From Chlorokybus atmophyticus (lineage: Eukaryota; Streptophyta; Chlorokybophyceae; Chlorokybales; Chlorokybaceae), in the NCBI GenBank assembly GCA_009103225.1, contig RHPI01002090.1, positions 810,544 to 874,543 on the forward strand: a stretch of DNA of 64,000 bases. The letters are read 5' to 3'. The translations under genes and the position numbers were made by a program. Positions 1 through 13,758 of the stretch are shown here, in pieces (within the stretch, counting starts at the first letter, position 1; each line of letters opens with the position of its first letter). A model generated the notes under the pieces. That model was not told the DNA's origin, searched no databases, and saw only the letters and a program-made list of their open reading frames with translations.

Positions 1-1381
1 TATTTTTTTATAAAACTCAGATATAAGTCCCCCTCATGGGAGGTAAGAGCCTCTCACTTCGAATGGTGAACTTCATATACACCTTTCTTTGCACACATTA
101 TGCAAATTAATTGTTGAGATGCTAGTAGCAGATACCATCCTGGGTTTTGTTTCGTCTCATGTGATGTTAACACGTTTAAGTAGGGTATACTATACTACAT
201 TATGAGCACTACATTTAAGAAACGAAATGGCAAGGTATCGTGGGATGTTCTTGCAATTTGCGTCATAATGTGCTTTGAAAGGGAATAAGCTTAGCATCGC
301 TTTTCCCGTGCTTTTATTAGCACATATTAGCGTCGTTGTAACAAACAGTATTTGCTATGCAAATGCCATGCAAAGTAATTGGCAAGTTCTTATCGTTTGG
401 CCATTTTTCGTGAAAAAGAGGGGCTGTAAAGCAAGCAAATTAACAAGCACGCAAATAACAAACAGGGAGCAAAGTAACAAGCACTGGCTGGTACACAATA
501 CATGTTTATATATATAAACCACAAAAATAAGTTTACACATGTGGGTACAATATACTCCGTAGCTTTTTATAAGCTAGCTGGTTTGTACACATAATACATA
601 CCACGGTTTGATTGAATGCACATTGACTTAGTGTAGCGCAAGCGATATTTGAGATCCAAACTTTCAGTTTATTATCTGCATGTGCACATGCTTTTGCATA
701 AGATATGCGTAATGCGATGATGAGCATGACCCCTTTAATAGCACAACCGCAAGCATGTTAGCTTACACCACCATCGGGCTATTGCAAACTATTAGTACAC
801 ACATAACTAACTACACTACATTAAACCTCCCCTTTCGGCATACATGCGTACATGTTGTTAATTACCTATTATATAGACTATAGACTTTCGTGTGTCGTGC
901 GTGCACACATGTGCGCGCAGCCTGCGGCTCTTACTTGTTGTGCAAAGGTATGCTAGGGGGAGGGGGGGGCGTTGTTGCAATATCGACGCACTGCATCACG
1001 AAGTACTGTGCAACTACTAATACACTTGTAGCAAGCTGGCTACAATGCATGCATGCTTGGCTGACGGTTTTGGGTGTAGTGGCCCACTACCCAACCGGGT
1101 AGACGTAGGCAGGTGGAATGGACTCAAGTGTATGCGAGTTCGATGATAACATTTTGTCCATATTTTTTCGTGTGCTCTATGTAATGTAATGTGTGATGTC
1201 CATGCATGTGCATTGCACTACATTATTTGTACACCAATTACTAGCTTTAGCATGTACAATGTGGTTTGTGGTTACATTCAAATTCAGCCAATTGCAAACT
1301 GAGATGCACTTGCGATGAACAATGACACGAGAGTCTTGCAAAAGAACACATATCAATTAACAATTAGGTGGATCCCCCCCC

Positions 1382-1541
1382 NNNNNNNNNNNNNNNNNNN
1401 NNNNNNNNNNNNNNNNNNNNNNNNNNNNNNNNNNNNNNNNNNNNNNNNNNNNNNNNNNNNNNNNNNNNNNNNNNNNNNNNNNNNNNNNNNNNNNNNNNNN
1501 NNNNNNNNNNNNNNNNNNNNNNNNNNNNNNNNNNNNNNNNN
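1382..1541. other. Assembly gap (160 N)
   Basis: A run of N preceded by a C homopolymer and followed by C-rich sequence. Open frames drawn across it are artefacts. Confidence 0.99.
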
Positions 1542-2949
1542 CCGCCCTTTGCCCCTTTTACCCATTCATTACATGCGAGACAAAGTCATGTTGGTTGCAG
1601 ATTGCAAAATGCATTATGACGTCAAGCCGGTTGATTCGCGTAAAACGCAAATTAACATCTGCATCGTGCATGATGAGCGAGCAATGCATAGTAGCACAAG
1701 CACTTCAAAGTTTGCTTTATTTGAGTGCACAGCGACAGTGAACTGCTGCAGCACTTGCAACAAGCTTTCATTATAATAATAATTATGTATGCACAATAAG
1801 CAAAGAAATATGGATCGGCAAGGCAAGTTAACACATCCTCTTCGCATCTATTGTACACTTGCTCCTATGTATACACAAAGCAGCACAATGGAATTGTGAT
1901 GAACACAAATACAAGCACGCTTAAAGACTGCCATTCCAAGCAAACCGTACAAACCCGCCATCGCAGGCACATAGGTGCAACTTGCGCGATGTGACATCAC
2001 GGTTGGTGACGGCTTAAATACAAACACATATGCACAAGCGCCGCACATGGTTAGGAAGGCTTGCCGTAAGTCGCGAGCACTGGGTGCTTCAACGCAACGC
2101 GCCCACGTCGCGAGTCGCGGCGCCGCCAGATAAATGGCTGCATCGCGCGGCCAGGTTGGTTAGCACCGTTCAATGTGAATGATCGAAAGAAGCATAAACG
2201 GTCAACCGCAATGATTCTGGTAGTCGACTGATCAACCGGCTTGCGTTTACTGCTCGGCCGTTATCAATTGCATATGCCTGGACTGGGCAAGGCCGATTTG
2301 TACCGGTCACTTTTTTGCACTGAGGGACAATACCTCCCCATCTATATCTCTCGTGGCTTACTTGTAACAAATACAAGTGAACCACGAGACGTTCAATTGT
2401 GATAATATGTACTATGATGTTATATATTCATTACATGGTATAGGTTTAGGGTTTGGTCCAACGGCTTATTAAGCCCTCAATTCGGAGAGCACCCTATTGC
2501 AGTATTGAACTCATCTCATTTAATGGGTGTTAGGTTGTAGCATTTGAGTTGAGTTATCATAAGCGAATGCACTTGAACTCATTTTGGTTCCGTACCAGAC
2601 AAATCGCATACTCACAAAGCGCATACATTTCAATAACATATGCCAAGTTGTATAAGCCCATCGGCAAGAGGATTTTCACAACCAAACAATTGCCAACTCA
2701 TCTCATTCAAGCATTACTCAATCAATCCATTGCATAACATATGTCATATTTCACTTGTTTTTATACTTGTCGCCATTTGCAGTGTAATAGATCCTTAACT
2801 TTGAGGCCATCCGTACATTTGCGCAACAACATGAGTTGTTTAACACATGATTGGATAACAATGCAATCGCTACACCAAACACATGAAGAACGCGTGCATC
2901 TGCGTGTGCATTGACATGCATGAGGTGCAATGTGCGGGTGTGCAATCAT

Positions 2950-3345
2950 TAGTAAACATAGGCCTAGTGTCCAGTGCAGTATGTGCGAGTATCTGTGTGA
3001 GCCTGTTGGTGTGTGTGCACGCACGTGTATGCAGATGCGCAGGCTAGTGCAATGCAGCGTGTGCACTTGTGTGTGTCGGTCAATGTAGGCTTCCTGTGTA
3101 GTGCAGTGTGCGTCTTTATCTTTTGTCTCTTGGTGTGCGTGCATACATGTGCCAGTCAGTGTATGCGTGCACATGTATGCGTGTGTGTGCGTGTGTCAGA
3201 CAAGCAGTGTGTGCGCGTGCAGTGCTTTGCACGGGTGTCAGTCAATGTGGGCCTGGGGTGCAGTGTGTGCGGGTAAATGAGTGCTTATTGGCGTGTGCGC
3301 GCGCGTGCTCCAGCGTGTGTGTACGTGTGCGTGCGTGCACTGACT
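2950..3345. repeat. GT-rich degenerate minisatellite
   Basis: Alternating GT/GC sequence in which a module of the type GTCAGTCAATGTGGGCC followed by GTGCAGTGTGTGCG recurs about 160 bp apart (near 3078 and 3237), with a more decayed copy near 2960. Open frames through it are Cys/Val/Arg-rich by composition only. Confidence 0.6.
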
Positions 3346-4843
3346 TGCCTAGCAGCCGTGCCTCTTTGGCGATGGTCGGCCGCTACGCCTTCATGGCCGC
3401 CTGCTCTGCGGCCTGGAGTCTAATCCATCTGTGTGCAGTCTGTAATATGGCCAGCGCTACTGCCCAACAGAGCTGCACAGCTCTTTCGCCGCCGCCTCGC
3501 AGCCGCCGTCCTCACTGCCGCCAGTGCCGCCGCCACGTGGCCAGAATTTACGGGCACAACGTGACTGGCCAAGGCGGACCTCACGTGAACACGCCGACGA
3601 TTCTCCATCGCCGACGGAAGTCCCAGTATGCCGACGGACTGCCCGCGATGGTCGACGGGCCGGCGGCTTGCGGCCCGCAAGTTGCGGGCCACGGAGCAAG
3701 CCTTTCTCACTTTCCTGGTTCCATGCGCACTTACCGCAATTACTTGGTCAGTGCCCCCCTTTCCTGAAAGCCCCCCACCCAATAATGACGGGGGTATGCT
3801 ATCAGAGGAGGGCTCTATTAATCGAGGGGGGCTGTATTCGGCCGCAGTATGGTACCATACGACGGCCGCCGTACGGAGTTTTAGCCGACTTTACGTCTTT
3901 TAGCCTGTTTTATTGTGTTTTGGCCTGTTAGAGGGGCCCTAGGCTAGGCGGGTAGGGGGGGTTGTATACGAAAAGGCGGGGTTGTGCTGCACAACTTGTG
4001 CATGTAAACATAACCCCCTCCCCAAAAACCATGGGGGGGACACTATTAGAGGGGGGCTTCAAACCGGGTACATACGGTCTCTGCATTGTGCAATTTTTGG
4101 CATCTATTACACGACGGTGCTGCATGTGACAACTCGGTTGATATGGGGCAAGCACGGGCGCGATGTAGAATTTGCTGCATGCAAGATATTTTCTCGCGTT
4201 TACAGAAGGTATATGCCGTCTTGTATTGTGCGCACGTATTCACATACTGTGGTAGTTATATGCCAGTGTCAACCGACCATAGTCTTTTGCAAGCTGGAGG
4301 TTGAGGTTATTGCTGATTGCTAGTTTATGCGCGACAAAACGGCGCTTCGTCTATATGCAATCTACTTGCCCGCAAAATGGTAAGGTTGGCGGGTGTTGGC
4401 ACAAAGCCGCAGTTTACCGTAGCCACAGCAAACTGCAGCTTTTGCGTCTCAGGATGCATCGATTGACACCAGCAATAAATATAATGAGACTTAACACCAA
4501 CCCGCCAAAGTGTCACACAGTATTGTTGCACTCGTGATCACATGCACCACATGGCATACTTTGTACATACTGCACCTACCAAGATCAGATCAATCTGCAG
4601 TATGTGACGGCAAGTACCAAGGAGCATGCAACCGCAGCCGCCAACTGACATACGCGAGTTTAACGCGTTTCCACTAATCAGAAGCACCAAGACCCAAATG
4701 TGCCCTCAATCAACGCTTGTTCATCTGAATGCTTCCTGCGCCAAGAGGGCGACTACATCTGCGGTCCGCCACAACTATGTATGTCCCACTATTAACAGTG
4801 CCAAAGTGTACAGCCATGAGCCCTTGCCAACGATTTAAGTACA

Positions 4844-7336
4844 TCACGTGCTCTGCGACCCCTCCTGCTGCGATCGGTTCTGCTGCGAAGCTGACGTACT
4901 GGCTGGATTGGCTGATGGTGGCGTAGGCAAGCCATTAAACTGCAGCAGTCGCTGCAAAAACAGCTTGCCTGCCTCCTTGGCAGAGTCCGCTGGAGACAGT
5001 CATGTCAGTAGATATATTGAATCCAACAGCAATGCACGCAGCTGCACATCATCGGCAAAGATCGGTACCTCCTGATGCTTCGTCAGTATAGCTATCAGGA
5101 TAACCACCGTATGGATGCTGCTGTGGCCTTGGTTGGGGAGCACCCACAGCTGTCCCAGAGCCAAACTTTGCAGCGGCTGCTGCTGCAGCAGCAGAGCTGC
5201 CTGTCGGCGTGCCAGACAACAGCCAATTCATAACCTGCCGCAACAGCTGTACATCAGCATCCATGCATCCACTGTACCAGCAAGCAGAAGCTGCACAATG
5301 ACACAGCATCACTGTGTGATACCTCTTGCATGTCAATGGTGCCATCAGCTGAGCCAGGAGAGGGCAAAATCAATCCGCGCCCAGTGGGCGACTGGAGGTG
5401 GGTGAGCAACTCAGGGGGAAAGGGGTGTGTGTTACCATAGTGCATAGCGGCAGCTGTGGCATACTGGAAGTACGGGTGGGTGGGTGTCTGTACAGCATTC
5501 ATCTGCAACCGCCACATCCTGTCAATTGGCCTGCACCACACAAGCGGCAAGCGGATCTCAACACCTAGGGGTTCTTGCATTCGACTATACCTCTTGTAAA
5601 ATCTGCAGATCTGAAGGGGACAACATGGCGTTCACGCCTTGTGCTCGGAATGCAGCGGACAGTGCTGCTGCTGAAGACAGAAGCCGTCCATGAGAACTAG
5701 CAAACGTCAAATGATGGCACTTGGGGCACACTCAACCACCTAGGGTCATACCGTGGGAAGATGGATGAGACATCATTCCATGACTTGGCATGGCAGGCAC
5801 CACATTGCTGTGAGGAATTTGTATTGACAATCCTGGCCGCACACAAGGCCGCTTTGCTGGAGATGTTTCTTGACTGCTGTAGCCTCTGTCCAGCACAGAG
5901 TATGAGTGGACTGGGTACACACACAGACAGCGTCCTCAAAGCATAACTCGACACCAGCGTAATCACCCAGAAGTTGATGGCACCGGATACTGCGAGGCTG
6001 GAGTGGTGGCTTGACTGCTCCCGCCATGTGCAAGACCCGCTCGGCCTGCATGCTTGTGATCGCCTGTTGTGGCATCTCCACTGCTTCCATCTTCACTGTT
6101 GCCTAAACCCTTCTTACAAAGAGCACTATAGCGATTCTTGACTGCATTGTCCGTTCTGTGGTGAAATAGAGGTCACGAGCAGCAACTCAAGCACTCATCG
6201 CCTGTGCCATACAGCAACCACACGATGCGCACCTCCCTTGAACCATTTTGGCGATCTCTGTCCACCTGTTACCATACCGCCGATGCCCCTGCAAAAACAA
6301 AGTTTGGTCACTGAACGACAAGTTCTTGGACAATGGTGATCGACCTGCTGAATATGCATCCTGCTGCCTATGATATCGACTTGCCAATCTTGACCAACAC
6401 GCATGGACCGCTAAGCGCTAAAGCATTCTCACCTCCAGCAACAACTCATCCTCTTCAGGACTCCACCCCCCCTTCTTTATACAAACATTCAAAAAATTCT
6501 GCCACCTGCACGCTCAAGCCTTTGTCACAATCTCGGGTGAACTGTGCCCCACAATCACTGCCGTGAACCACAATCAACAACCTACCGCCGTCGGCATTGC
6601 TTGCTAGCTTTGGTGGATATCTTTGATGCTATAAGCGCCCATCTGACCGGTCACGACAAGGTTAGCGGTATGCATTTGCTGCGTCACTGCCTCAAGCAAC
6701 TCTGTCACAATGTATGCAGCCTTTGACATACCAAGCCAGCAACTCACTTTTTGGTGCCGTGTCTTGCCACAAGTTCCCGCAGCTGCTCATCCTCCTGCTC
6801 AGAACCAACGCAACAGTAAGCGGCCTGCGCTGCTAGCTCCGACACAAAGCGCTAAGCAGACTCAGGCAATTGACTCAACATACTACACTCTAGACATTAT
6901 TCCCCGACAATGCTGTTGGCGACGCTATTTCTGAGCTAGAACTACGCGGATGCGCAGCTGTCTGGCAGCGACAATGTGCAGCTGCAGTACTAGCAACTGA
7001 AACCCCACGCAATTGCAAAGAGACTAGCCTGGGGCGCGATGCATGGGAGGCCATGAGTTCTGTGGCGAAAGAACTATGCTGCTGCATGTAACACGAAGTG
7101 CATGCAATGACCAGGATGGTGCAGACAAAGGTGGATTCACAAGAACTGCTGCAGCTGAATCCTAGTAAATCAATCACCTCTTTGGTCCAAGCAGTCTGGC
7201 GGCCTAAGGTCGCTGCGGGCGGCAGGGAGGGCAATTCGCCCGTGGGCGCAAGATTCGCCAGGGCCAACGTCGGCGAGGACGCCGAGGCGCCGGCGGGCGC
7301 CTCGGCGAACTCTCCTCCCCGCCCCAGTGTGGGTAC
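4844..7336 (-). CDS. R2R3 MYB transcription factor, FOUR LIPS/MYB88/MYB124 type (5' end missing)
   Basis: A nuclear DNA-binding regulator with two MYB repeats. Eleven exons join in phase: 7178-7336, 6748-6794, 6586-6642, 6433-6505, 6233-6288, 5967-6155, 5740-5885, 5591-5670, 5323-5502, 5069-5246, 4844-4989, giving 436 residues after an unresolved first exon. Repeat 1 reads WTKEEDEQLRELV, then KKWALIASK and KQCRRRW. Repeat 2 reads GGWSPEEDELLLE, then RYGNRWTEIAKM and GRTDNAVKNRYSALCKKG. The GGWSPEED and NRWTEIAK...RTDNAVKNR signatures belong to the atypical FLP/MYB88 clade, which in Arabidopsis limits late divisions of the stomatal lineage. The tail is low complexity with an eight-Ala tract. 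The first exon shown starts at a TAG acceptor with no in-frame ATG, so a 5' exon lies upstream of 7336. The role in an alga is unknown. Confidence 0.88.
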
Positions 7337-10300
7337 CTACCGACAGCAACCCGAGATTGCTCTTCGCCTCCACCTTGTTGTACACCCACTCCCACAACCA
7401 AGGTGTCACAACACCTGACAGACGCTCTGCATCTAGGCCTACATGACACCCTCGCACAACGCCACGCAAACCCAGCCGACGCCGACGCCGTCTCCTACCG
7501 TAGCCACAGCCTTCGCACACCGCTTGCAGCATGCACTGCGCCCGCGACCCCCCAGGACGTACGCCCCAGAACACTGTCGCTAGTCGCAAAATAGCAGCAC
7601 TCGCGGCCCAGCGCGGGTATGACGCAACGCTGCCGCCAGCTCAACCGCCGCCGGCGCCCTCCCGTCGTCCTCTCCGGCCGCCCCCGCCGCCGCCCGCCCA
7701 GCCAGGGACTCCTGCACAGTGTGCAGGTTGGCCGGGTTATTGGTTCAAAAGGATTTTAGGGCTACGGCCGCACAGTGCCGTACGCAGACCGAATCCCAAG
7801 ATCTCGCCTTGTGCATGACTGCATTCTCCCTCGCACTGCTGCTTTCCTGGAAAAAAGGCAGGGGGAGTCATTCACGCTTTGACCGAACCTGCCCGGCCCA
7901 TGCCACGATGCAGCTGCTACCTTCTGGGCGTCACTCTGCCCGCACTGACTCGCGCAAGGCGTTGACACTGCCATTGCGAGTGATGTCGAGTTTGCAGCTC
8001 CGCGACAAGCTGTGACCGGCGTGAGGATTGTGCAAAAAGGGTCCGCTTGTGGAAGACATTGACGGGGTCGGGGACATGATTGCGACCGGACAAGCAAAGC
8101 GGTTGATGGACGACGTTGTCCGCACCATGCGTGCGCATTGTGCGAGCGGCCGAGCGGCGCGCGTAACAAGCGTTTCGGCGCGCTCACCTTCACTAAGGAT
8201 TGCGCGTCCCCGCCGTGTCAGTCGCGCAGCGCGACTTGCGCTGTCGAACAAGCTGCAAAAGTCGGCAGGGAAGACTTTCAAACCGAAAAGCACACTTTGC
8301 GCGACTCATCATGGCGCTAGGCATGCCTACGCTGCACATGGATGGTGCGCGGGAAAGAAAGCGTTTACAATGTGCCATGCGTTAGGCTCCTACCTTTAGG
8401 AGCGCTGGAGCCATGTGTTAAATACTTCAAGAGTTTGCAATTTGCAACTTATTGATCATCAAGTATAATAGACTTAATATTTTGGAGATACTTGCTTCAA
8501 TTATTTCAATACATGGTATGTTAGACCGTAACAACTTTGCAAGAATGGTATTATACATTACAAGCACTTTAGTCTCAAAGATGCACCAATGAGAAACCAT
8601 TCAATCGCTATATGCATTATAAATCAGTTGCACAATTACGGACTTAGCAACACGGTCATTGATTGGGCAAGCATAATACGGCTTGAATGTTGGATATCAT
8701 GTTGATTAATGTACTGACATTACAACTTTCGTTCAATCAGCTTATACATTTCCCCTACTCTCATGTTTCGCAATGGGGCAAAGACGCGACACTTTATCAT
8801 CATTTATGTCTTACGCATGCTTTACCACGTCCATTGACGCGTATGCGCATTGCACATATGCACATGCATAATGGCTCAATTCGGCATTTGCTCACTCGTG
8901 GCGCTGTGCATCATATGTTTTATGCAAGCCTTGATCGCTGTCTTTGCCACTGCTGCTTCCTGCTTCCCCTGCCTACTACTTGCTATCAGTCTTATTTGTC
9001 AGCCACTGTTGGTTGTTTTTAATTTGCAAGCACTAAGCTGTTTTGGGCTTAGGCCAGCCCTGAGCACGTTGCATGGTCGTTGGCATTGCTTATTTGCTCA
9101 ATGTACATTATATCCTGCTCATATGATTTGCTTTTTATAAATGTATTGTGTGCGCTAATACGCGTGCTGCAAGCACATTTTAAGTAAGACTCGATGTGGG
9201 GGCTTGTACGAGTACACGCTTATGGGGCTGACGAAAGTCTCTGTTCGTTACTTACATAAATAAAACGGACCAAGTGGGGATTTCATCTGTTAAGCTGTGC
9301 AATGCTTGGCAATCATGTTCACGCGGTCGTCTTCATGTTTCCTCATGATCTGTAGACACAATACTACACAAGGCATTAATTAATACTAATATATGCTAGC
9401 ACAGAGCTATTCAACGTTGATCCATATGTAAGCCTCATGTTACAGTGCTGTGACAAGACGGCTTGTATGGTAGTCTCAGAGTTGATAATAGCAGTTAACG
9501 TTAAACTTCTGTCATCATGATAAAGACTGCCATTATGTGACAGTTGATACTCCCAAGGTGGGGTTGACGTTCCCGAGGTAGGGAATATGTTAGCATGTGT
9601 TAACAGATTAGCGCACACTGTCAAGAGCTTGTGAGCCACCATGGTGTGTGTTAGGTCGGAGAGCAACAAGGGTGTATAAGCTGAGTGGCAGCTACTGGTG
9701 GGCATTGTCACGAAGTGGGTAATGATGAGCTTAAAAACCCAAGAACTTGGAACCCACCTAGGTCTTTATGGTTGAGTCCGTGAGGCTCCGTGTTACAGGC
9801 ATCAACCTGTGTGTGCACTGATGATTTGCTACGTATATGTAGGGTGCTTGCCTAGTAGCTGTTGGAGGGGCTCACCCCCTACCACTGTTGTGGGGGTAGT
9901 GTGTGTGCGTGCACGTGTGCGTGCTTGTTAGTGTTTGGAGCCGGAGGTGGTCATCCAGAGCTTCATCCTTGGTGCGGTGCTGCTGGTCTACCACCTGGGT
10001 GCTGCATCAATGTGCGTGGTAAAGTCTTTGTGTGAGTACATAAGTCTACAAGTGCTACCAAGCAGATAAGTAAATGCCACGTGTTACAATACTTGAATGG
10101 ACTGTATTCATGTTATTATTTGCGATAAACTGTGCCGGTTTGCACGCACCCGCAGAAACCATTCACTTAAAGATTTTGATTGCATTGCATCCGAGTGCCC
10201 GCCTGCGCCATTCGAGCACAGGCGCCACAAAGCATGCCGTCTATTGCATAACTCGATGCAATTGCTCACCATCAATCGCGGCGATAACAAGTCAACAAGG

Positions 10301-11461
10301 TTGGCTAATATCGGCATGTTGCAAATAGCACATGTAGTGGAGAATTGAAAACAAAAGAATATCTCAAACTTCGTGAGTTCAACATACTCACCATATAGTA
10401 CTCACATTCATCTCGTTTTGCATTGTTTATACATCTAATAAACATGATCAATGAAGCAATTGTCATAATAAGGGTTTTATGCAATCACACGAGGGCAACT
10501 TTGCACAAGGCATCACAACAAGCATATGTGAACAAGATATCAAAGCTCCTCCCCCTACACATTCCCATGCCGTTTTTATGTACACAAGCACCACAATGCA
10601 GGCACCTTTTTGTGTGTGTGTTGCAATATGGACTTTCGGGGTAACACAAGCAGCAAAAAACAATTGTAAATACGACATGTAATCTACTAACTTACAAGAG
10701 TGATTGAAAACATGGTATACGCACACATGGCAGCAGTCTCACTATAGCGTGTTTGGCTCAGGTACGAACTGTGGTGGTGGGCTATGCGCTGCAAGCCCAA
10801 CTTCTGCCCAAGGACAGAAATTTGTATGCTTGTTCGTTGTGCTTGCTCGTTTACAAACTTGAAATGCAAGCATGCACTGTGTACATCAAATGCAAGACAT
10901 GCATGCGCATGCACAACGTGTAGTCAAGTCAGCATGCAGCAACACATGCAAGGTACATCAAATGAAATTCAGTTGACCACCGGGCTACTACTAGCACGCT
11001 AATCTACCGCCTCTACCCCGTTAGACATGCAGCAGTCAACATGCAGTTGGTAATCACCTGCCCACATGGGCGTGTGTATCGTGACAATTACAATATGAAG
11101 TTATACATGGAAGGCTCATCAAGGAGTTCGCGAAACTGCAGCGTGCCTTTATGCAATGCTTGTTCTTGATGTTGAGCACATTGCAAGTTCTCCGATGTAC
11201 TGCTTGACACACAAACGCATGAATCACTTAATTCAATACAAATGAAGCAGGGTGGCATGCAGCAATGTATGTTATGCACAAACCAAGTTGTGCAAGGTAT
11301 GTCAACGCCTTGCGCACTGCGCCGTTGGTATAACTGTGTGTGCATTTCTTATCAAAGCCGCACCATAATTTTGGTGGAAGCCTTCTGGCCAACCGATGTG
11401 GGAGTGCCAGAAGTACTACTGGTTGTTGTGCCTATTTCTGAACACCACTTACCAGCTGGAG
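7337..11461. other. Gene-free region; probably holds the 5' end of the MYB gene
   Basis: The GC-rich part (7.34-8.4 kb) probably contains the promoter and first exon of the MYB gene, but I could not choose an exon: the one good open frame (ATG at 7532) would leave only a 37-nt intron. From 8.4 to 11.4 kb the DNA is AT-rich, with no family-matching exon and one dispersed repeat copy. Confidence 0.5.
9780..10095. repeat. Dispersed repeat, copy 1 (diverged)
   Basis: Shares an ordered set of short blocks with 19240-19480: a GGGTGC...GCCTAGT block, a block like AGGGGCTC followed by a C-rich run, GTGGGG-type then TAGTGTG, and near the end a TAAGTN(5-6)CCACGTTACA-type block. It may be LTR or other transposon remnants. 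Neither terminal repeats nor a coding domain is visible. Confidence 0.35.
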
Positions 11462-13579
11462 TTATTGGCAGCCAAGTGCGGCAGAAACAGCAGCCCGTTC
11501 TCGCAACTCTTCTAAGTTCCATGCTTCTGACACCAAATACGTGCCTGACATGCACACATGTCACGACTATGTGTACTGCGAGAGGCATTCCAGCAAGCTG
11601 GCGGGATGCAGCTTGAAGAAAAAGGGGTTTCAATACTTACCAATGGCTTCACGTCGTAGGGCAGTAAGGTGTGCTGCACTGCAAGGTGAAACCGTATGAG
11701 GGTTGATTTGGCAAAATAAGCAAATGACACGCGTGCCAACATGCCAGCTTACTAAGTTGCATTGGAGGAGGCGGGAAACCATGCATGCAGCACGTGCACG
11801 AGTAGCAAACAACCATACCTATCCAGTGCCCGAGCAAAGTCGGATGCCAAACTCCGTATGTATGTGCCTTTGCTGCAGACAACACGAAAGTGGACAGCTT
11901 GCCTGCGCGCAAAAACATGCTGCGATGAGATACAAAACTCTAAATGAGGCCAGCGTATCAGCTGGCAGCTGGCATGGGCCATGCATCATGGACATATTCA
12001 ACATGCCTGTCCACAGGGTCTCTGTTGACCTCAAATACATCTATCCGCACTGTACGAGCAGCAACTGCAATTGTCTCTCCTCTACGGGCCTTTTCATACA
12101 ATCGCTCTCCGTTCACCTGTGGCGTCAGTACTGAGCAACAGTTTCGCAGGCAACTTGGCTGTCACTTTGCACAACCAACAGAGCACGCACGCACGCACGC
12201 GCAGCGTGTCCAACTTGCCCCGTGCAGAACAGACAACTACAACATGCCAATGAGCAGAGCTTGATGCCTGTATTGCCGAGTACATGGGAGGAATCTGCTG
12301 AATTTCACCCATAAATCGCTCCGTGGTGCTGGCAAGCATGTCGTCCGTAATATGCTCCCAGTCCTTGGTTTCGATAACCTGCTCAGCAGAAGGCCCGCCA
12401 GTTACACTGATACCAAGGGGACGACTGAACAATGCTTGCAGCATCTACTCTACTCATTCTCACACAGAAGCAGTACCAGCGTTTCTGCATCATAAGACGC
12501 AGTGTGTTCTCCTAACCTCAGCGTCCCGGTGTACTCCTTGGTCATTGCCTGATAACTGTCACATGAATAGCCTGCTTCATTGAATATGGATGCTGCAACA
12601 GCCAGACAAGTCATGCACCACGACTTATAGTGATGAAGGAACCTCATTCCACATCACCAAAAGTTGCACAGCCAACCTGTCTGCAAGCTTCGTGGCGCGC
12701 CCAACGCAACATATCAGCAGCCCCGTTGCCATCGGGTCTAGCGTCCCGGCATGGCCGACCTGAAGGACATCAATGATAATGACAACTGAGCACAATGTTC
12801 AAGTATCTTGAAGGAGCGTCATTGTTAACCTTACCTTGCGAATATTTGCAATCTTCCTCAGTCTTGCACAAACTCCAAAAGACGTAAGACCTGCCCATTG
12901 TGCGTGGTCAACATCAGAGGTATGCACCGCCTCTCTAGTTCACGAACGACAAAGCATCAAGAAAAAAGCTTCAGGAGGCGTAACACAACAAGAAGATGAT
13001 CTACCACCGCATGCAGTATGGGGCTACACCCGCCACACAGTCTGTGACACAGAGCCAGGTCTTGCACGGCTGCACCGAAACGAGGGTGCAATCCTGCTGC
13101 GCAATGTAACATGCAAGCATGGTTGCTTGCCTTTTGGCTTGTCTACAAGCACCACCACACCGCCTTCGGCACTCCAGTCGACAGGCAGGTCAGCACCTTT
13201 CACTAGAACAAGCGGCTCAAACTTAGGCTTCTTGACGGGTAGAGCAGCAGCCAATGAAGCCACGGTCGCAGCCAGGGCGCGCTTGTGGTCAGCTTGTCTG
13301 CACGACATTGCTGAGTCAGTGAGGTGTAGCTGTGAAACGCACTCCACTTGCGCAAACAGATCCCTTCACGCATTGGCATGCCTCCACATTGAGACGGTGA
13401 TTGCACAGCGTAAACAGATGGTTGTGCTTGCAAGGGAAGGGAATTGAGCTTACCCCATGCAGCCTAGCACGCCGCCTGGCGTGCAGGAGGAGGTGAAGAC
13501 CGGACGACAGTTGCGCCTTGCGCTTGCTGGCAGGCAACGGCGCGGTAGAGGAAGGAGCAGCTCCGGTCGGTGAAGGCAT
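11462..13579 (-). CDS. tRNA pseudouridine synthase, TruB family
   Basis: Isomerises uridine to pseudouridine in the T-loop of tRNA (position 55 in bacterial TruB). Ten exons close in phase to 326 residues: 13454-13579, 13131-13329, 12835-12890, 12677-12759, 12477-12555, 12268-12378, 11994-12116, 11819-11919, 11641-11678, 11462-11526. Family signatures in order: [24 protein letters not shown] with the catalytic Asp at about residue 135, [36 protein letters not shown], and [17 protein letters not shown]. The protein is short after the core, with no PUA domain seen, so it is a TruB/PUS4-like enzyme, not dyskerin. The basic Ser/Ala-rich first 42 residues could target an organelle. The intron after 13131 has a GC donor (GCAAGC). 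The intron after 12268 uses either a GC donor or a GT donor eight codons downstream; the shorter form fits the family. Confidence 0.93.
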
Positions 13580-13758
13580 CCGCGCAGCACTGCCGCCCTG
13601 CCAACGCCCGCCGCCGTCGACGCCGTGGTCGTCGTCCACATCATTGCTGCTCACTCATGGGTGTCGGCAGCAATGTAGCTGGGTGGCGCTGAGCGGCCAG
13701 CTTCCAGCAGCGGCGGCCCGGGGTTCGGCATGCTGGCAATCTGAGCTGTGCAGCAGAG
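13580..13758. promoter_or_regulatory. Presumed bidirectional promoter between TruB-type gene and CCZ1
   Basis: Only 179 bp separates the two divergent start codons, so the 5' UTRs and core promoters must share this GC-rich segment. No TATA box or other named element is evident. The assignment is from gene geometry only. Confidence 0.4.

Larger units (their letters stand above)
1..4843. other. Gene-free region, AT-rich then GT- and GC-rich
   Basis: I find no splice-consistent coding exons here. The first 2.9 kb is AT-rich with an assembly gap. A GT-rich minisatellite follows, then a GC-rich patch at about 3350-3700 whose open frames are low in complexity and match no family I know. A 14-bp perfect palindrome at 3847-3860 sits between CGGCCG hexamers. 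The last kilobase is the 3' flank of the minus-strand MYB gene. Confidence 0.6.

Noticed and set aside
1315-1776. Open frames spanning the N gaps (also 17472-18057)
   Set aside because: They consist mostly of undetermined residues.
7374-7532. First exon of the MYB gene (MLQAVCEGCGYG...)
   Set aside because: It would be in phase, but the intron left before 7336 would be 37 nt with a weak donor, shorter than any supported intron here.
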